The notes: generated from the sequence alone by a model not told the origin. Positions 20,075 through 30,145 are shown, numbered from the stretch's first letter. The stretch: 64,000 nt of DNA from CAWAQA01 sp963784065 (GCA_963784065.1 CAWAQA010000007.1:1-64000), one strand, 5' to 3'. Program-made: numbers and translations.

Positions 20075-20104
20075 GTGATGGCGCGTGGAAGGTAGAGGCA
20101 TCCG

Positions 20105-20983
20105 ATGGCAATTGGATTGAAGGGTTCGATCGTCGCGGGCGTGATCGTCGTCATCGCGGTCCTGTGGTTCGCCGCCATGTCGACCCCCGGGCAGGAGGAG
20201 TCCGCTGCAGTGGCCCGCACGGAGGACGGAAAGCCGAACCTGAATGGGATTTGGCAATCCTTCACCACGGCGAATTGGGACATCGAGGCCCACGAGGCGC
20301 AGCCGGGACCTCATCCCGCGATCATGGGCGCGTGGGGCGCACAGCCGGGAGGACTCGGCATCGTCGAGGGCGGCGAGATTCCGTACAAACCCGAGGCGCT
20401 GGAGAAGAAGCGGGAGAATTTCAAGAACCGCATGGCGGTGAAGGTGACCAACGACCCGCACCGGTTCGACAGCGGCGAGACGGAGCTGCAATGCTATCGG
20501 CCCGGCGTGCCGCGCGCCAACTACATGCCGTATCCCTTTCAGATTTTTCAGAACGAGGAACAGATCCTGATCGTGTACGAATACAAGGGCGCATCGCGGA
20601 CCGTCTACATGGATCCGCATCTGGATGCGCCCGCCGACTCGTGGATGGGATGGTCGAACGGAAGCTGGGACGGCGACACCCTCGTCGTCGACGTCACCGC
20701 GTTCAACGGCTATCCCTGGTTCGACCGGGCTGGAAACTTTGCCAGCGGCACCCTGCACGTCGTCGAACGCTGGACGCCCAGGGGTCCCGATCACATCATG
20801 TACGAGGCCACCATCGAGGACCCGGCGGTGTTTACGCGTCCCTGGAAAATCAGCTTCCCGCTCTATCGCCGCCTGGAGCCGAACATCCAGCTGGTCGAGT
20901 TCAACTGTGTGCCGTTCGTGGAAGAGATGATGTACGCGCCGCTCGGACTCTACTCGCCGCCGGGTACGGAAACACGGGAATGA
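20105..20983 (+). CDS. Exported PNLxGxW-family protein
   Basis: A 292-residue protein with an N-terminal membrane/signal segment (SIVAGVIVVIAVLWFAAM). The mature start is DGKPNLNGIWQ, followed by PYKPEALEKK, CYRPGVPRANYMPYPFQI, SWMGWSNGSWDGDTLVVDV and EDPAVFTRPWKI. The same ordered motifs occur in the genes at 20997, 45113 and 46384, so this is a paralogous family. No enzymatic residues are known to me; such proteins are usually labelled hypothetical. It starts a plus-strand run of closely spaced genes through 23782. Confidence 0.75.
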   Translation: MAIGLKGSIVAGVIVVIAVLWFAAMSTPGQEESAAVARTEDGKPNLNGIWQSFTTANWDIEAHEAQPGPHPAIMGAWGAQPGGLGIVEGGEIPYKPEALEKKRENFKNRMAVKVTNDPHRFDSGETELQCYRPGVPRANYMPYPFQIFQNEEQILIVYEYKGASRTVYMDPHLDAPADSWMGWSNGSWDGDTLVVDVTAFNGYPWFDRAGNFASGTLHVVERWTPRGPDHIMYEATIEDPAVFTRPWKISFPLYRRLEPNIQLVEFNCVPFVEEMMYAPLGLYSPPGTETRE

Positions 20984-20996
20984 GGAGGGTGGTCAA

Positions 20997-22154
20997 ATGC
21001 GCACTCGGATTCTCGTGGCGGCAGGTGCTGTTGCACTGGCGCTGACGGCCGCGTGGTCGGCGCCGGCACTCGTGGCCCAGGCGCCGTCCGGAACGAAATC
21101 GTTCGATCCGACGACGACGAATACGGATGCGGCGATCAAGGCGGCGTCCGACGCGAGCAAGGCGGCCGCCGCGCTCAAGAACTGGACACCATCTCGCACA
21201 CCGTGGGGCGATCCGGACTTGCGCGGCTATTGGCTCCTCGCCACCTACACACCGCTCGAACGTCCCGCCGCGGTCGCCGACAAGCCGTTCTACACGGAAG
21301 ACGAAGCCATCGCCGCGTTCAGGAAGGCGGTCGAGGCGGACGCCGAAGTCGATCCGCGAACGGTTCACTACGATTGGAAAGAGTATGGAATGGACGCCTG
21401 GCAAGCCGGGGCGAAGCCAAACCTGCGCACGTCGCTCATCGTCGATCCGCCGGACGGGCGGATCCCGGCGCTGACGCCGGAGGCGCAGAAACGGCGCGCC
21501 GCCGCGGCCGCCGCCGCGAAGGTGAGAAGCCCCGCCGCCGGTGTGCGGACGTTTGGCAATACCTACACACGCTGCATCCTCGGCCTCGGAGCCGCGCCGC
21601 TCGTCCGCGGCGGCAATCCCGGGTCGGATTCGGCGGCGGCTGCGGCCGGCGTGAGCGCCGAGTCTCATCTCACCCAGTCTCCCGGCTACGTCGTCATCGT
21701 GACGCAGTCCAACAGCGACGTCCGCATCATCCCGGTGGACGGGCGGCCGCACCTGCCGGAGCGGATGCGCGTCTGGTGGGGTGACTCTCGAGGCCACTGG
21801 GAGGACAATACCCTCGTGGTCGAGACCACCAACTTCAAGGACAGGACTCCCGCCACCAATTTTCTGGGCTCGACCCACGCCTTGCGGCTCGTCGAGCGCT
21901 TCACGCGGACCGGCCCCAATACGCTGCGCTACGAATACACTGTCAGCGATCCCAGCACGTGGACGAAGCCGTGGTCGGTCGAGGCTCCGCTCCCGAGGAT
22001 CGATCCGCCGATTTACGAGTTCGCTTGTCACGAGCAGAACTACGGCTTGATCAACGTCGTGATGGGCACACAGGTCCTCGAGGCCAGGACCGCCGCGAAT
22101 CGCGGGTCGGGCACGGCCCAGGCCAGGCCGGCGTCCCGTGGCGAAGAGAGGTGA
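20997..22154 (+). CDS. Exported PNLxGxW-family protein, longer variant
   Basis: A 385-residue protein with signal peptide (AVALALTAAWSAPALVAQ). Its conserved start is GDPDLRGYW; downstream are DSRGHWEDNTLVVETTNF and the VERFTRTGPNTLRYEYTV...TKPWSV block shared with its neighbours. Compared with the others it has an inserted alanine-rich stretch (KRRAAAAAAAK) and a CxxxxG segment near residue 190. It follows the previous gene by 13 bases, implying one transcript. Function unknown; probably periplasmic. Confidence 0.72.
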   Translation: MRTRILVAAGAVALALTAAWSAPALVAQAPSGTKSFDPTTTNTDAAIKAASDASKAAAALKNWTPSRTPWGDPDLRGYWLLATYTPLERPAAVADKPFYTEDEAIAAFRKAVEADAEVDPRTVHYDWKEYGMDAWQAGAKPNLRTSLIVDPPDGRIPALTPEAQKRRAAAAAAAKVRSPAAGVRTFGNTYTRCILGLGAAPLVRGGNPGSDSAAAAAGVSAESHLTQSPGYVVIVTQSNSDVRIIPVDGRPHLPERMRVWWGDSRGHWEDNTLVVETTNFKDRTPATNFLGSTHALRLVERFTRTGPNTLRYEYTVSDPSTWTKPWSVEAPLPRIDPPIYEFACHEQNYGLINVVMGTQVLEARTAANRGSGTAQARPASRGEER

Positions 22155-22232
22155 CGCATTCGGGACACGCGTGACAGCGCAATACCCGGGAAGGATTCGT
22201 CTCTGACATCCAGGAAGAAGGAAGGAGCAACG

Positions 22233-22652
22233 ATGCGGATTACCATCAGGCTCGTCGGCGTGGTTATCGCAGTCGGTCTACTCCTCGCCGCGCTGCCAGC
22301 GAGCGCGCATCACTCGTTTGCCGCCGCCTATGACGAGAACAAGTCGATCAACCTGCAGGGGAAGGTCACGAAAGTCGAACTGATCAATCCCCACTCGTGG
22401 ATCTGGCTCGATGTCACAGGCAAGGACGGCAAGACGGTGAACTGGGGAATCGAGGGCGGTCCCCCGACCAATCTGTTCCGGAACGGCATCACGAAGACGA
22501 GCCTGCCCGTGGGCACGGAGATCAAGCTCTTTGGCTATCAGGCCAGGAGCGGCGAGCCCAAAGGCGTGGGCGTGTTCGTGGAATACCTGGACGGGCGGAA
22601 GGTGTTCATGGGCGGTTCCGCTCCCGGCGCCGACGGACGGTCGACGAAGTAA
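22233..22652 (+). CDS. DUF6152 family exported protein
   Basis: A 139-residue protein with a signal peptide ending near SAHHSF. The HHSFAA...Y start and GKVTKVELINPHSWIWLDV are the hallmark of DUF6152, a small periplasmic beta-barrel-like domain of unknown function that is frequent beside PNLxGxW proteins. A strong AAGGAAGGAG ribosome site precedes the ATG. The gene is part of the 20105-23782 run. Confidence 0.85.
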   Translation: MRITIRLVGVVIAVGLLLAALPASAHHSFAAAYDENKSINLQGKVTKVELINPHSWIWLDVTGKDGKTVNWGIEGGPPTNLFRNGITKTSLPVGTEIKLFGYQARSGEPKGVGVFVEYLDGRKVFMGGSAPGADGRSTK

Positions 22653-22708
22653 CAGCACGCAGGCCGGTGAGCGCTGCGGAGTTGAGCGTTGCTCGGATAC
22701 TCCGCGCG

Positions 22709-22776
22709 TGGCTTCCGCCTTCAGGCGGAAGATCGGAGTGCCTCTGCTCCTTCTTCCGGCTGAAGCCGGAAGCCAC
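22709..22776. repeat. Paired hairpins of the GGAAGCCAC type
   Basis: Two hairpins, cttccgcc/ggcggaag (22709-22731) and cttccggc/gccggaag (22753-22776), are enclosed by an outer inverted repeat GTGGCTTCC/GGAAGCCAC. The whole unit lies between the DUF6152 stop and the next gene. The same unit, rearranged, is found at 49201-49321. Confidence 0.8.
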
Positions 22777-22801
22777 AGTTGCGCCATTCGATCCATCTGG
22801 A

Positions 22802-23305
22802 ATGCCCTTGTTTCGCTTCTGCGAGTGGCTGGCGGGCACGCCGTGGAGCATCGCGCTGCACGAGTCGCACTACGCCTATCTCGGCGTCCTCGCCGTTCAC
22901 GTCCTCACGTTGACCGTGTTCGTCGGTACGATCGTCATGATTGACCTGCGGCTCCTCGGCATGACGATGTCGCGTGCGCCCGTGCTGGAGGTGCTGACGC
23001 GGCTCCTGCCGTGGAGTGGAGCCGGCCTCGTCGTGATGTTCGCATCCGGCGGCCTGCTGTTCTTTGCCGCGCCGGTGCTCGCGTACCAGAATCTCTTCTT
23101 CCGCTTCAAGATGGTGGCGCTCGTCCTGGCGGTCGTGAATGCCTGGGTGTTTCACCGCACCATCTATCGCCGGATCGCCGATTGGGACCGGGATCCGGTG
23201 CCGCCGCCGATGGCCAGGGTGGCCGGCGGCGTCTCGCTGGTGTTGTGGGCGCTCATCATCACGGCGGGACGCATGATGCCGTATCAGGTGTATTGGTTCG
23301 ACTGA
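22802..23305 (+). CDS. DUF6644-like four-helix membrane protein, first copy
   Basis: A 167-residue integral membrane protein starting MPLFRFCEWLAGTPW, with about four helices (YLGVLAVHVLTLTVFVGTIVM; GAGLVVMFASGGLLFFAAPV; MVALVLAVVNAWVF; GGVSLVLWALIITAGRM). Conserved histidines (HESH, HVL) sit in the first half. The family is DUF6644, with possible haem- or quinone-linked roles, but that is inference. It is joined stop-to-start (TGAATG) to a second homologue, so they are probably co-translated as a pair. Confidence 0.75.
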   Translation: MPLFRFCEWLAGTPWSIALHESHYAYLGVLAVHVLTLTVFVGTIVMIDLRLLGMTMSRAPVLEVLTRLLPWSGAGLVVMFASGGLLFFAAPVLAYQNLFFRFKMVALVLAVVNAWVFHRTIYRRIADWDRDPVPPPMARVAGGVSLVLWALIITAGRMMPYQVYWFD

Positions 23306-23782
23306 ATGTCTCTCCTGGAGTTCTGCCGCTGGGTGCAGTTTTCCGGCCCCCTCATCGGGATGCGGAGCCTATGGTGGTTCTTTCCCGTCGTCGCCACCAT
23401 TCATCTCCTGGGACTGGCGGTGATCGGGGGAGCGGTGCTGCTGGTGGACCTGCGTCTCCTCGGGTTCGGAGTACGGAGCCAGCCGCTGGCGCAACTGGTC
23501 CGGGACGCAGAGCGGTGGCTGGTGGGCAGCCTGCTCGTGAGCGTGTTCACCGGGATCCTGCTGTTCATGTGCTTCGCGACGAAGTACTACTACCTGACGT
23601 TCTTCTGGGTGAAGCTCGCGGCCCTGGTGCTGGTGGTCGTGTTCACGTTCTCGGTCCGCCGCCGGGTGGCTATGGCCGATGAAACGCAGGCGAACCCGCT
23701 CGTGCACAGGCTGGTGGCGCTGGTGTCACTCGCCCTGTGGACCACCGTCGCGCTGGGCGGCCGCTGGATCGGATTTCCGTAG
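23306..23782 (+). CDS. DUF6644-like membrane protein, second copy
   Basis: A 158-residue membrane protein beginning MSLLEFCRWVQFSGP immediately after the previous stop. It shares the layout (TIHLLGLAVIGGAVLLVDLRLLG; LVGSLLVSVFTGILLFM; WVKLAALVLVVVFTFSV) and the LRLLG motif with its neighbour. Tandem homologues suggest a heterodimer. The gene ends just before a hairpin repeat at 23800. Confidence 0.75.
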   Translation: MSLLEFCRWVQFSGPLIGMRSLWWFFPVVATIHLLGLAVIGGAVLLVDLRLLGFGVRSQPLAQLVRDAERWLVGSLLVSVFTGILLFMCFATKYYYLTFFWVKLAALVLVVVFTFSVRRRVAMADETQANPLVHRLVALVSLALWTTVALGGRWIGFP

Positions 23783-23799
23783 AGCGGGTTGCGCCTCCA

Positions 23800-23822
23800 G
23801 CCGGGTCCAAGAGGACCCGGCC
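23800..23822. repeat. Short hairpin of the GGGTCC type
   Basis: A gccgggtcc/ggacccggc hairpin followed by CCTACG, the same unit as 4591-4612, lies 18 bases after the DUF6644 stop. Confidence 0.8.
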
Positions 23823-23924
23823 TACGAACGCAAATTTCGCAACCTGCCCCTTCCCCCTGCCCCCTCCCCCTTCTGTGTGTGATCATCGTTGCCAGCGAGA
23901 CAGCGCAGTCCGCGCTGCCGGGGG

Positions 23925-24200
23925 GTGAGCCACTTGGGGAACGACAGCAACACTCCGGCAGGCGTTGGAGTGAGTGCCGACACGTTGAGGAGACGCGGGT
24001 TCCTGAACAGGCGCCGCGTCATGTTGTTTTCGTTCTGGATCACGGCCGTCTGTATCCTCGTGGCCGTGCTCGCCTCGATCCTGGCGATCTGGGAGTTCAC
24101 CGGAACCGACGCCTTGTGGCGTACGGTCGCCACGTGCGTCGTCGTGGGCGTCGGCACCCTCGCGTTTGCGTGGGTGAACATGCTCTTCGGCGAGCGGTGA
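23925..24200 (+). CDS. Small two-helix membrane protein
   Basis: A 91-residue product from GTG 23925 (preceded by GGGGGG); TTG 23889 and ATG 24020 are in-frame alternatives. Two predicted membrane helices (MLFSFWITAVCILVAVLASILAIWEF; ATCVVVGVGTLAFAWVNMLF) are separated by a short polar turn. I do not recognise the family. It sits alone before a convergent gene. Confidence 0.5.
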   Translation: MSHLGNDSNTPAGVGVSADTLRRRGFLNRRRVMLFSFWITAVCILVAVLASILAIWEFTGTDALWRTVATCVVVGVGTLAFAWVNMLFGER

Positions 24201-24240
24201 TCTCGACCTGGGACTAGAGTGGCCTGTCTCTTCGGAATTA

Positions 24241-24270
24241 CTACCGGCCGCGCCGTTGTCGCGGCCGTAG
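24241..24270. terminator. Probable bidirectional hairpin between convergent genes
   Basis: A CTAC-c-GGCCGCG / CGCGGCC-GTAG stem with a seven-base loop, between the plus-strand small membrane gene and the minus-strand DUF1624 gene. It is strong and centrally placed, but lacks a U-tract. Confidence 0.5.
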
Positions 24271-24322
24271 ATCACACTCGGAGGCCTGTTGTGGGTAGTA
24301 CTCAATCAGTCTGGACAGTCCA

Positions 24323-25542
24323 CTAGAGATATTTCAGCCACCAGTCCGTCCGTCGCGCCTTCAGGGCGACGAACCATCGTGACGCGAAGAAGAGCATCAC
24401 GATCGCCACCGCCCACACCCCATAGAGGAGCGGCAGGCTCCACGCATAGCCGGCCGGTGCAGGGGGGGTGCCCATCGGATGGTCGGCAAACAGCCACGGG
24501 CTGAACTCGCCTGAGCGAAGCCGCGACACGACCAGCGCGAGGACGTGAATCAGGGGAATGTGAAGCACGTAATAGAAGAACGGCACGCGGCCGAACACGG
24601 TCAGCCACCGCACCACCACGCCGCGCGCTCCGTCGAGCAGTGGGATCAGCGCGATCGTCGGCCCCAACGTCATCAGCAGGAACGCGAGCGACGCCGGATA
24701 CTTGCTGGTGTTGAGAAACGCCAGCAGCGCCGGCATGCCTCCTCCCGGGTCTTGCGCCGGTGCACCCCACGGCCGCGGGTCCCCATACACGTTGAACCCG
24801 CGCAGCACGAGGAACAGCGCGATCGCTCCCCACCCGATGCCCATGCACACACGGCGTCTGCGCTCCCGTTCCAGCGTCAGCACGGCGCCGAACGCATAGC
24901 CGGCGGCCATCACGCCGACCCAGGGAACGATCGAATACAGGATCCACAGCTCGGGGCCGCCGGCCGCCAGTGTGATGGGACCAGCAACGAATCCCACGTA
25001 AAGGACTTTCCAGAGCGCCGAGACGCGACTTGCGCCGAGCTCGGGGATAAGGGTGTCGAGGTACGGGTCGAGCAGGTTGTGCCCGGCGATGACGGCCACT
25101 CCAAAGACGCCGGCCGCCAGCGGCGGCAGACGCACCAGCAGAGCGAGCAGGATCATGGAGCAGCCGATGACCCAGAGGACCCCGGCCATGTTGTAGCGCA
25201 TGAACCCGAGGTTGAAGGTCCAGGCGACGCGGAGCACCGTGAGCTCGAGCAGGATCAGCCATGCCCCGCGCGTGAGCAGGAACCGGCCGATGTCGCCATG
25301 CGTGCGACCGTAGAGAAAGGCGCTGGTGCCGGCGAGAACAATGAACGCCGGCGCGCAGAAGTGCGTGATCCAGCGGGTGAAGAAGATGCCCGGCTCGGGT
25401 CCGCCCGCGGGAAGACCGGATACACCCGCACGTGGTCGATGGCCATCAGCACCATCACCGCGCCACGGATCACGTCTACCGCGCCGACACGGATGGCGGG
25501 CACGCCGGCGCCCACGCGCGGCGAGGTGGCGATACTGGTCAT
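24323..25542 (-). CDS. DUF1624 / heparan-alpha-glucosaminide acetyltransferase-like membrane protein (one frameshift)
   Basis: Starts at ATG 25542. The N-terminus VDVIRGAVMVLMAIDHVRVY carries the RG...DH motif of DUF1624/HGSNAT-type membrane acyltransferases; about eight more helices follow (LWVIGCSMILLALLVRL, FYYVLHIPLIHVLALVV). The family transfers acyl groups across the membrane to sugars. One base is missing near 25428 (HVRVY / SGLPAGG), again removable as a third-codon base. The end of the protein (FASRWFVALKARRTDWWLKYL) is typical. It is convergent with the gene ending at 24200. Confidence 0.8.
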
Positions 25543-26005
25543 CGCAGGAGTCCCCGTGAGCGCACAGGCGCCGTTTTTCGAAGCGCCATGATGATGCCGG
25601 AACGTTCTCCCGTCAACTCATGGCGACGTTTCCGTCGCCTCATTTCATCAAACAGACACTTCTGTCTGACGTAAGCGCCGCGCCGCCGTCACGGCCCGGC
25701 TCGCGCACCGGGCTCCTCGCGCCAGCCGGCTCCAGCTGCGCGCGATGCAACAGAAACGTGTACCTCCAAGGGTCGAACGAACAAGACTGTCGCTTTCCAG
25801 GTCGTCCGGTCGCGATCGGCGCGCGCCCATAACTCGCTGGCGCATCGACTGTTGCAACGTCCGGCGCCCGCGCGTGGCCGCGCGCGGAACTGGCGCTTCC
25901 CTTGCTCCCGTCGTCACGTCACGCACGCTCGGGTGGGCCGCGTTCTTCACCCACCCCAAAACTTGGTACCCACGACTCGCGCGCCGCGCTGCGGAAAGGA
26001 TTGCC
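25543..26005. other. Intergenic region with inverted repeats
   Basis: About 460 bases between divergent genes, with no convincing coding sequence in six frames. It contains a perfect hairpin GGCGACG-TTTC-CGTCGCC (25622-25639) and the palindrome described separately at 25653. From about 26.0 kb onward the frame-break density rises sharply. Confidence 0.5.
25653..25668. promoter_or_regulatory. Candidate operator palindrome
   Basis: CAGACA-CTTC-TGTCTG is a perfect inverted repeat with a four-base spacer in the intergenic region between the divergent DUF1624 and porin genes. Its size and symmetry fit a TetR-family operator, although no TetR gene is visible nearby. Could also be chance. Confidence 0.35.
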
Positions 26006-27098
26006 GTGCTCAATCGACGTGTTCGCAGTGGTCATGTGACCCCTGCGCAAGGGTGGACGTCCGTGCTCGCCGTGTCGTTCCTGATGCTGGGCAGCGGAGG
26101 GCCGGCGCAGGCGCAGGACGCTCCGCTGCCGCCCATCACCATAGGCGCCGGCCTGCAAACGAGCTTCGTGCACACCGCACCCGGACGACGAGGATTCGTC
26201 GGACGCCTTCGCGCTCAACAGCGCCCGCCTCTACGTCAACGGTCCCGTGACGAACACGATCAAGTTCATGTTCAACACCGAGTACAACGGCAACGGCAAC
26301 GACGTGGAGATCCTCGACGCCGTCGCCCGGCTCGAGTTCTCGGAGAAGTTCAACATCTGGTTCGGCCGCTTCCTGCCGCCGAGCGACCGCGCCAACCTCT
26401 ACGGCCCGTACTACTCGCACCACTGGGCCGTCTACACCGACGGCGTGCAGGACGGCTACCCGTTCATCTTCCAGGGCCGCGACAACGGCGCCGCGTACTG
26501 GGGTCAGTTCGGCAAGGTGAAGGTGTCGGCGGGCGCGTTCGACGGCGCGTCCGCGACCGGCGACGACACGCTGCTCGGCGCGGGACGCGTGCAGGTGGAT
26601 TTCTGGGATCCGGAGCCGGCTACTACCTGAACGGCACCTACTACGGCGACAAGAACCTGCTCGCCATCGGCGCCGCCGGCCAGGTGCAGGGCGAGCGACA
26701 AGACCGCCTACAACGTCGACTTCCTCCTCGAGCGCAAGGTCGGCACGCGGCGGCGCCGTCTCGGTCGAGGCCGAGTGGGCGAAGTACGACCGTCTCGGCG
26801 GCTACAACGCGCGCTACGGCACCGACGACGGCGGCTACGTGCTCGGGGCGCTATCTGTTTCCGCAGCATGGTCGGCGACGGCCGCTTCGAGGTCCTCGGC
26901 AAGTACGCGCACGCGCGGTTCCGCGAGGGCGTCTCGGCGCTCGATCCCGACTACGACCAGAAGACCACCGAGCTCAACCTCAACTACGTCATCAAGCAGT
27001 TCAACGCGCGCGTGATGGTCTTCTTCAAGGACACGCGCTTCGACGCCGTGCGCACCGACTTCAAGCAGTTCGGCGTCGGCCTGCAGATTCAGATGTGA
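26006..27098 (+). CDS. Outer-membrane porin upstream of the urea transporter (several frameshifts)
   Basis: A GTG start at 26006 with GGAAAGGA six bases upstream gives a signal peptide (VLAVSFLMLGSGGPAQAQDA). The mature protein reads DEDSSDAFALNSARLYVNGPV, KFNIWFGRFLPPSDRANLYGPYY, DFWDPEPGYYLNGTYYGDKN, EAEWAKYDRLGGYNARYGT and VLGKYAHARF, ending GVGLQIQM. This is an OprP/FmdC-like 16-strand porin pattern. At least six single-base indels (near 26166, 26617, 26696, 26748, 26848, 26867) interrupt the frame, yet the protein reads through at each. Position directly before urtA suggests outer-membrane entry of urea or short amides. Confidence 0.75.
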
Positions 27099-27170
27099 CG
27101 GCCCGATCGTGCATCCGTTACCGTCATCGTCCGTTGCACAGAGCCGATCTGTCTATCGCAGGAGTGAACC

Positions 27171-28471
27171 ATGAAACTGAAACACCTCTGTCTGATCGTC
27201 AGCCTGGCGGCTGTCGCAGCCTGCCGCGCCGGTCCACGTGAGGCGCGCAGGCGCCAGGCCCCGATCAAGGTCGGGGTGCTGCACTCGCTCTCCGGCACGA
27301 TGGCCATCAGCGAGACGACGCTCAAGGACACCGTGCTGATGATGATCGACGAGCAGAACAGGAAAGGCGGTCTGCTCGGCCGCAAGCTCGAGGCGGTGGT
27401 CGTCGATCCGGCGTCGGACTGGCCGCTGTTCGCGGAGAAGGCGCGCGAGCTGCTCGAGAAGGACAAGGTCGCGGTCGTCTTCGGCTGCTGGACGTCGGTG
27501 TCGAGGAAGTCGGTGCTGCCGGTCTTCGAGAAGAACAACGGCCTGCTCTTCTACCCGGTGCAGTACCGAGGGTGAGGAGTCGTCGAAGAACGTGATCTAC
27601 ACGGGCGCGGCGCCCAACCAGCAGGCGATTCCGGCGGTCGACTACCTGATGAAGGAGGTCGGCGTGACAGCGGTGGGTGCTCGAGGGCACCGACTACGTG
27701 TATCCGCGGACGACGAACCGAGTCCTCGAGGCGTACCTCAAGTCGAAGGGCGTCGCCGCCGCCGACATCTCGATCAACTACACGCCGTTCGGCCACTCCG
27801 ACTGGCAGACGCGCGTGGCGGCGATCAAGCGGTTCGGCTCGGCCGGCAAGAAGACCGCGGTCGTCTCGACCATCAACGGCGACGCGAACGTGCCGTTCTA
27901 CAAGGAGCTCGGCAACCAGAAGATTTCGGCCGAGGACATTCCGGTCGTGGCGTTCTCGGTGGGTGAGGAGGAGCTGTCGGGCCTCGACACCAAGCCGCTC
28001 GTCGGCCACATGGCGGCGTGGAACTACTTCCAGAGCGTCAGCACGCCCGGCCAACACGGCGTTCATCAAGCAGTGGAAGGCCTACATCAAGAAGGCGGAT
28101 CGCACGACGAACGATCCGATGGAGGCGCACTACATCGGCTTCAACCTCTGGGTGAAGGCGGTGGAGAAGGCGAAGTCGGTCGACGTCGAACAGCGTGCTC
28201 GCCGCGCTGCCCGGCCTCGAGACGCCGAACCTGACCGGCGGCGTCGCCCGGATGCTGCCCGAACCACCACATCACCAAGCCGGTCTACATCGGTGAGGTG
28301 CGCGCCGACGGCCAGTTCGACGTGGTCTGGAAGACGACCGGCACGGTGCCCGGCGATGCCTGGTCCGACTTCCTGCCGGTCAGCCAGGACACCGAAGCCG
28401 ACTGGGTGAAGCTCAAGTGCGGCAACTACAACACGAAGACGAAGGTGTGCTCGGGACAGAACTACAAGTGA
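27171..28471 (+). CDS. urtA: Urea ABC transporter substrate-binding protein UrtA (frameshifted)
   Basis: Begins MKLKHLCLIVSLAAVAAC, a lipoprotein signal with lipobox VAAC. Diagnostic stretches are KVGVLHSLSGTMAISE, VVFGCWTSVSRKSVLPVFE, LFYPVQYEGEESS, TGAAPNQQ, GTDYVYPRTTN and GDANVPFYKEL. All belong to the Leu/Ile/Val-type periplasmic binding proteins specific for urea or short-chain amides. Single extra bases near 27567, 27673, 28050, 28198 and 28261 break the frame; removing each restores family sequence. The stop overlaps the urtB start (GTGA), and a hydrophilic tail KVCSGQNYK closes the protein. Confidence 0.92.
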
Positions 28472-30145
28472 GGCTGGCGTCCGCGCCGGCGGGCGGCGGC
28501 TCTCGTGGCTGCTGCTCGCCTTCGGCCCTGGCGCGCGGCGCCGGCGTCGGCGCCAGATCCGCGGACGACAGCGTTTATCGCCGCGCTCGGCGGAGCTGCG
28601 GGACGCCGAGCTTCCTCGACAAGGAAGCGATCGTCGAGCGCCTGATCGCGACCGGCCACCGCGGCGCGCTGCCCGCGTTGACCGCGCTGCTCGAGGACCG
28701 CCTCTACGTCCGTCAGCAGGACCGGACGGGTCGTCATCGTGAAGACGGCGGACGAGAGCCTGCCGGCGATGGAGCTCCTCGATCCCGCGTCGCTGCGAGG
28801 CGGCAGGCTCGGCGCCGCCGGCCGGACCTGACGAAGATCGGCACCAACAACCGCCTGCGGCGCTTCCTCCGGATCGCGCTGGCGCGGTTCGCGCTGGCGA
28901 ATGCCGGACCCGGCGGTGCGGCTGAGCGGCCGTGAAGGAGATGGTGCGGTCGCTCGACGAGAGCGACGATCGAGCTGCTGCGCCAGCGCGCCGCGGCGGA
29001 GACCGACGCCGCGGTGAGGTACGAGATCGAGACCGGCCTGGCGCTGGCCGCGCTCGACGGCGCGGGATCGTGCCGCGCGGCTCGCCGCGATCGCGACGCT
29101 GCGCGAGCGGCTGCGGCCGGAGGTCCGGAATCGCCTCGCCGCGCTGCTCGACACCTCTGCTGACGGCAGCCTTCGCGGAAGAGCGACGCCGAGGTGCGAC
29201 GCGCCGCCGCGGCGGCCGTCGAGAGCATCGACACGGCGCGCAGCTTCTACTCCGGCATCGAGACGCTCTTCTTCGGCCTGAGCCTCGGCTCGGTGCTCGT
29301 GCTCGTGGCGATCGGCCTGGCCATCACCTTCGGCGTGATGGGCGTCATCAACATGGCGCACGGCGAGCTGATGATGCTCGGCGCCTACACGACCTACGTC
29401 GTGCAGATGCTGATGCCCGAACTACGCGGGCGTGTCGATCCTGCTGGCGATCCCCGCGGCGTTCCTCGTCGCCGGACTGGCGGGCGTCGTCCTCGAGCGC
29501 ACGATCATCCGGTTCCTCTACGGCCGGCCGCTCGAGACGCTGCTGGCGACCTTCGGCGTCAGCCTGGTGCTGCAGCAGCTCGTGCGCTCGGTCTTCTCGG
29601 CGAACAACCGCGCGGTCGCGACGCCGGCGTGGATGAGCGGCACGCTGCAGATCAACGAGGCGCTCGCGCTCACCGTACAACCGCCTCTACATCGTGGTGT
29701 TCACGCTGATCGTGTTCGCGATCCTGCTCGCTGGTGCTCAAGCGCACGCGGCTCGGCCTCGACATCAGGGCCGTGTCGCAGAACCGCGCGATGGCGCGCG
29801 CGATGGGCATCCGCAGCGACTGGGTGGACGCGATGACGTTCGGCCTCGGCTCCGGGATCGCCGGCGTCGCCGGCGTGGCGCTCAGCCAGCTGACCAACGT
29901 CGGGCCCAATCTCGGGCCAGTCCTACATCATCGACTCGTTCATGGTGGTCGTGTTCGGCGGCGTCGGCAATCTCTGGGGCACGCTGATCGGCGGCATGTC
30001 GCTCGGCATCGTCAACAAGCTGCTCGAGCCGTATGCCGGCGCGGTGCTCGGGAAGATTCTCGTGCTCGTCGCGCTGATCCTGTTCATTCAGCGCCGGCCG
30101 CGCGGGCTGTTCCCGCAGACCGGCCGCGCCGCGGAGAGCGCGTGA
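28468..30145 (+). CDS. urtB: Urea ABC transporter permease UrtB (frameshifted)
   Basis: The first 220 codons encode an extracytoplasmic helical region with HEAT-like repeats (LGELRDAEFLDKEAIVERLI, TNNRLRRFLRIALARF) typical of UrtB. The LivH-type permease core follows: GLSLGSVLVLVAIGLAITFG, GVINMAHGELMMLGAY, RTRLGLDIRAVSQNRAMA and VVVFGGVGNLWGTLIGG. Reconstruction requires many single-base corrections, e.g. at 29419 (ccc+g before aac) and 29675 (acc+g before tac). The gene overlaps urtA and urtC, consistent with one operon. Transport role is secure from the conserved core and gene order. Confidence 0.9.

Noticed and set aside
25648..26013. 121-codon minus-strand frame next to the candidate operator as a TetR gene
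   Set aside because: No helix-turn-helix pattern; arginine/serine-rich composition typical of a non-coding high-GC frame.
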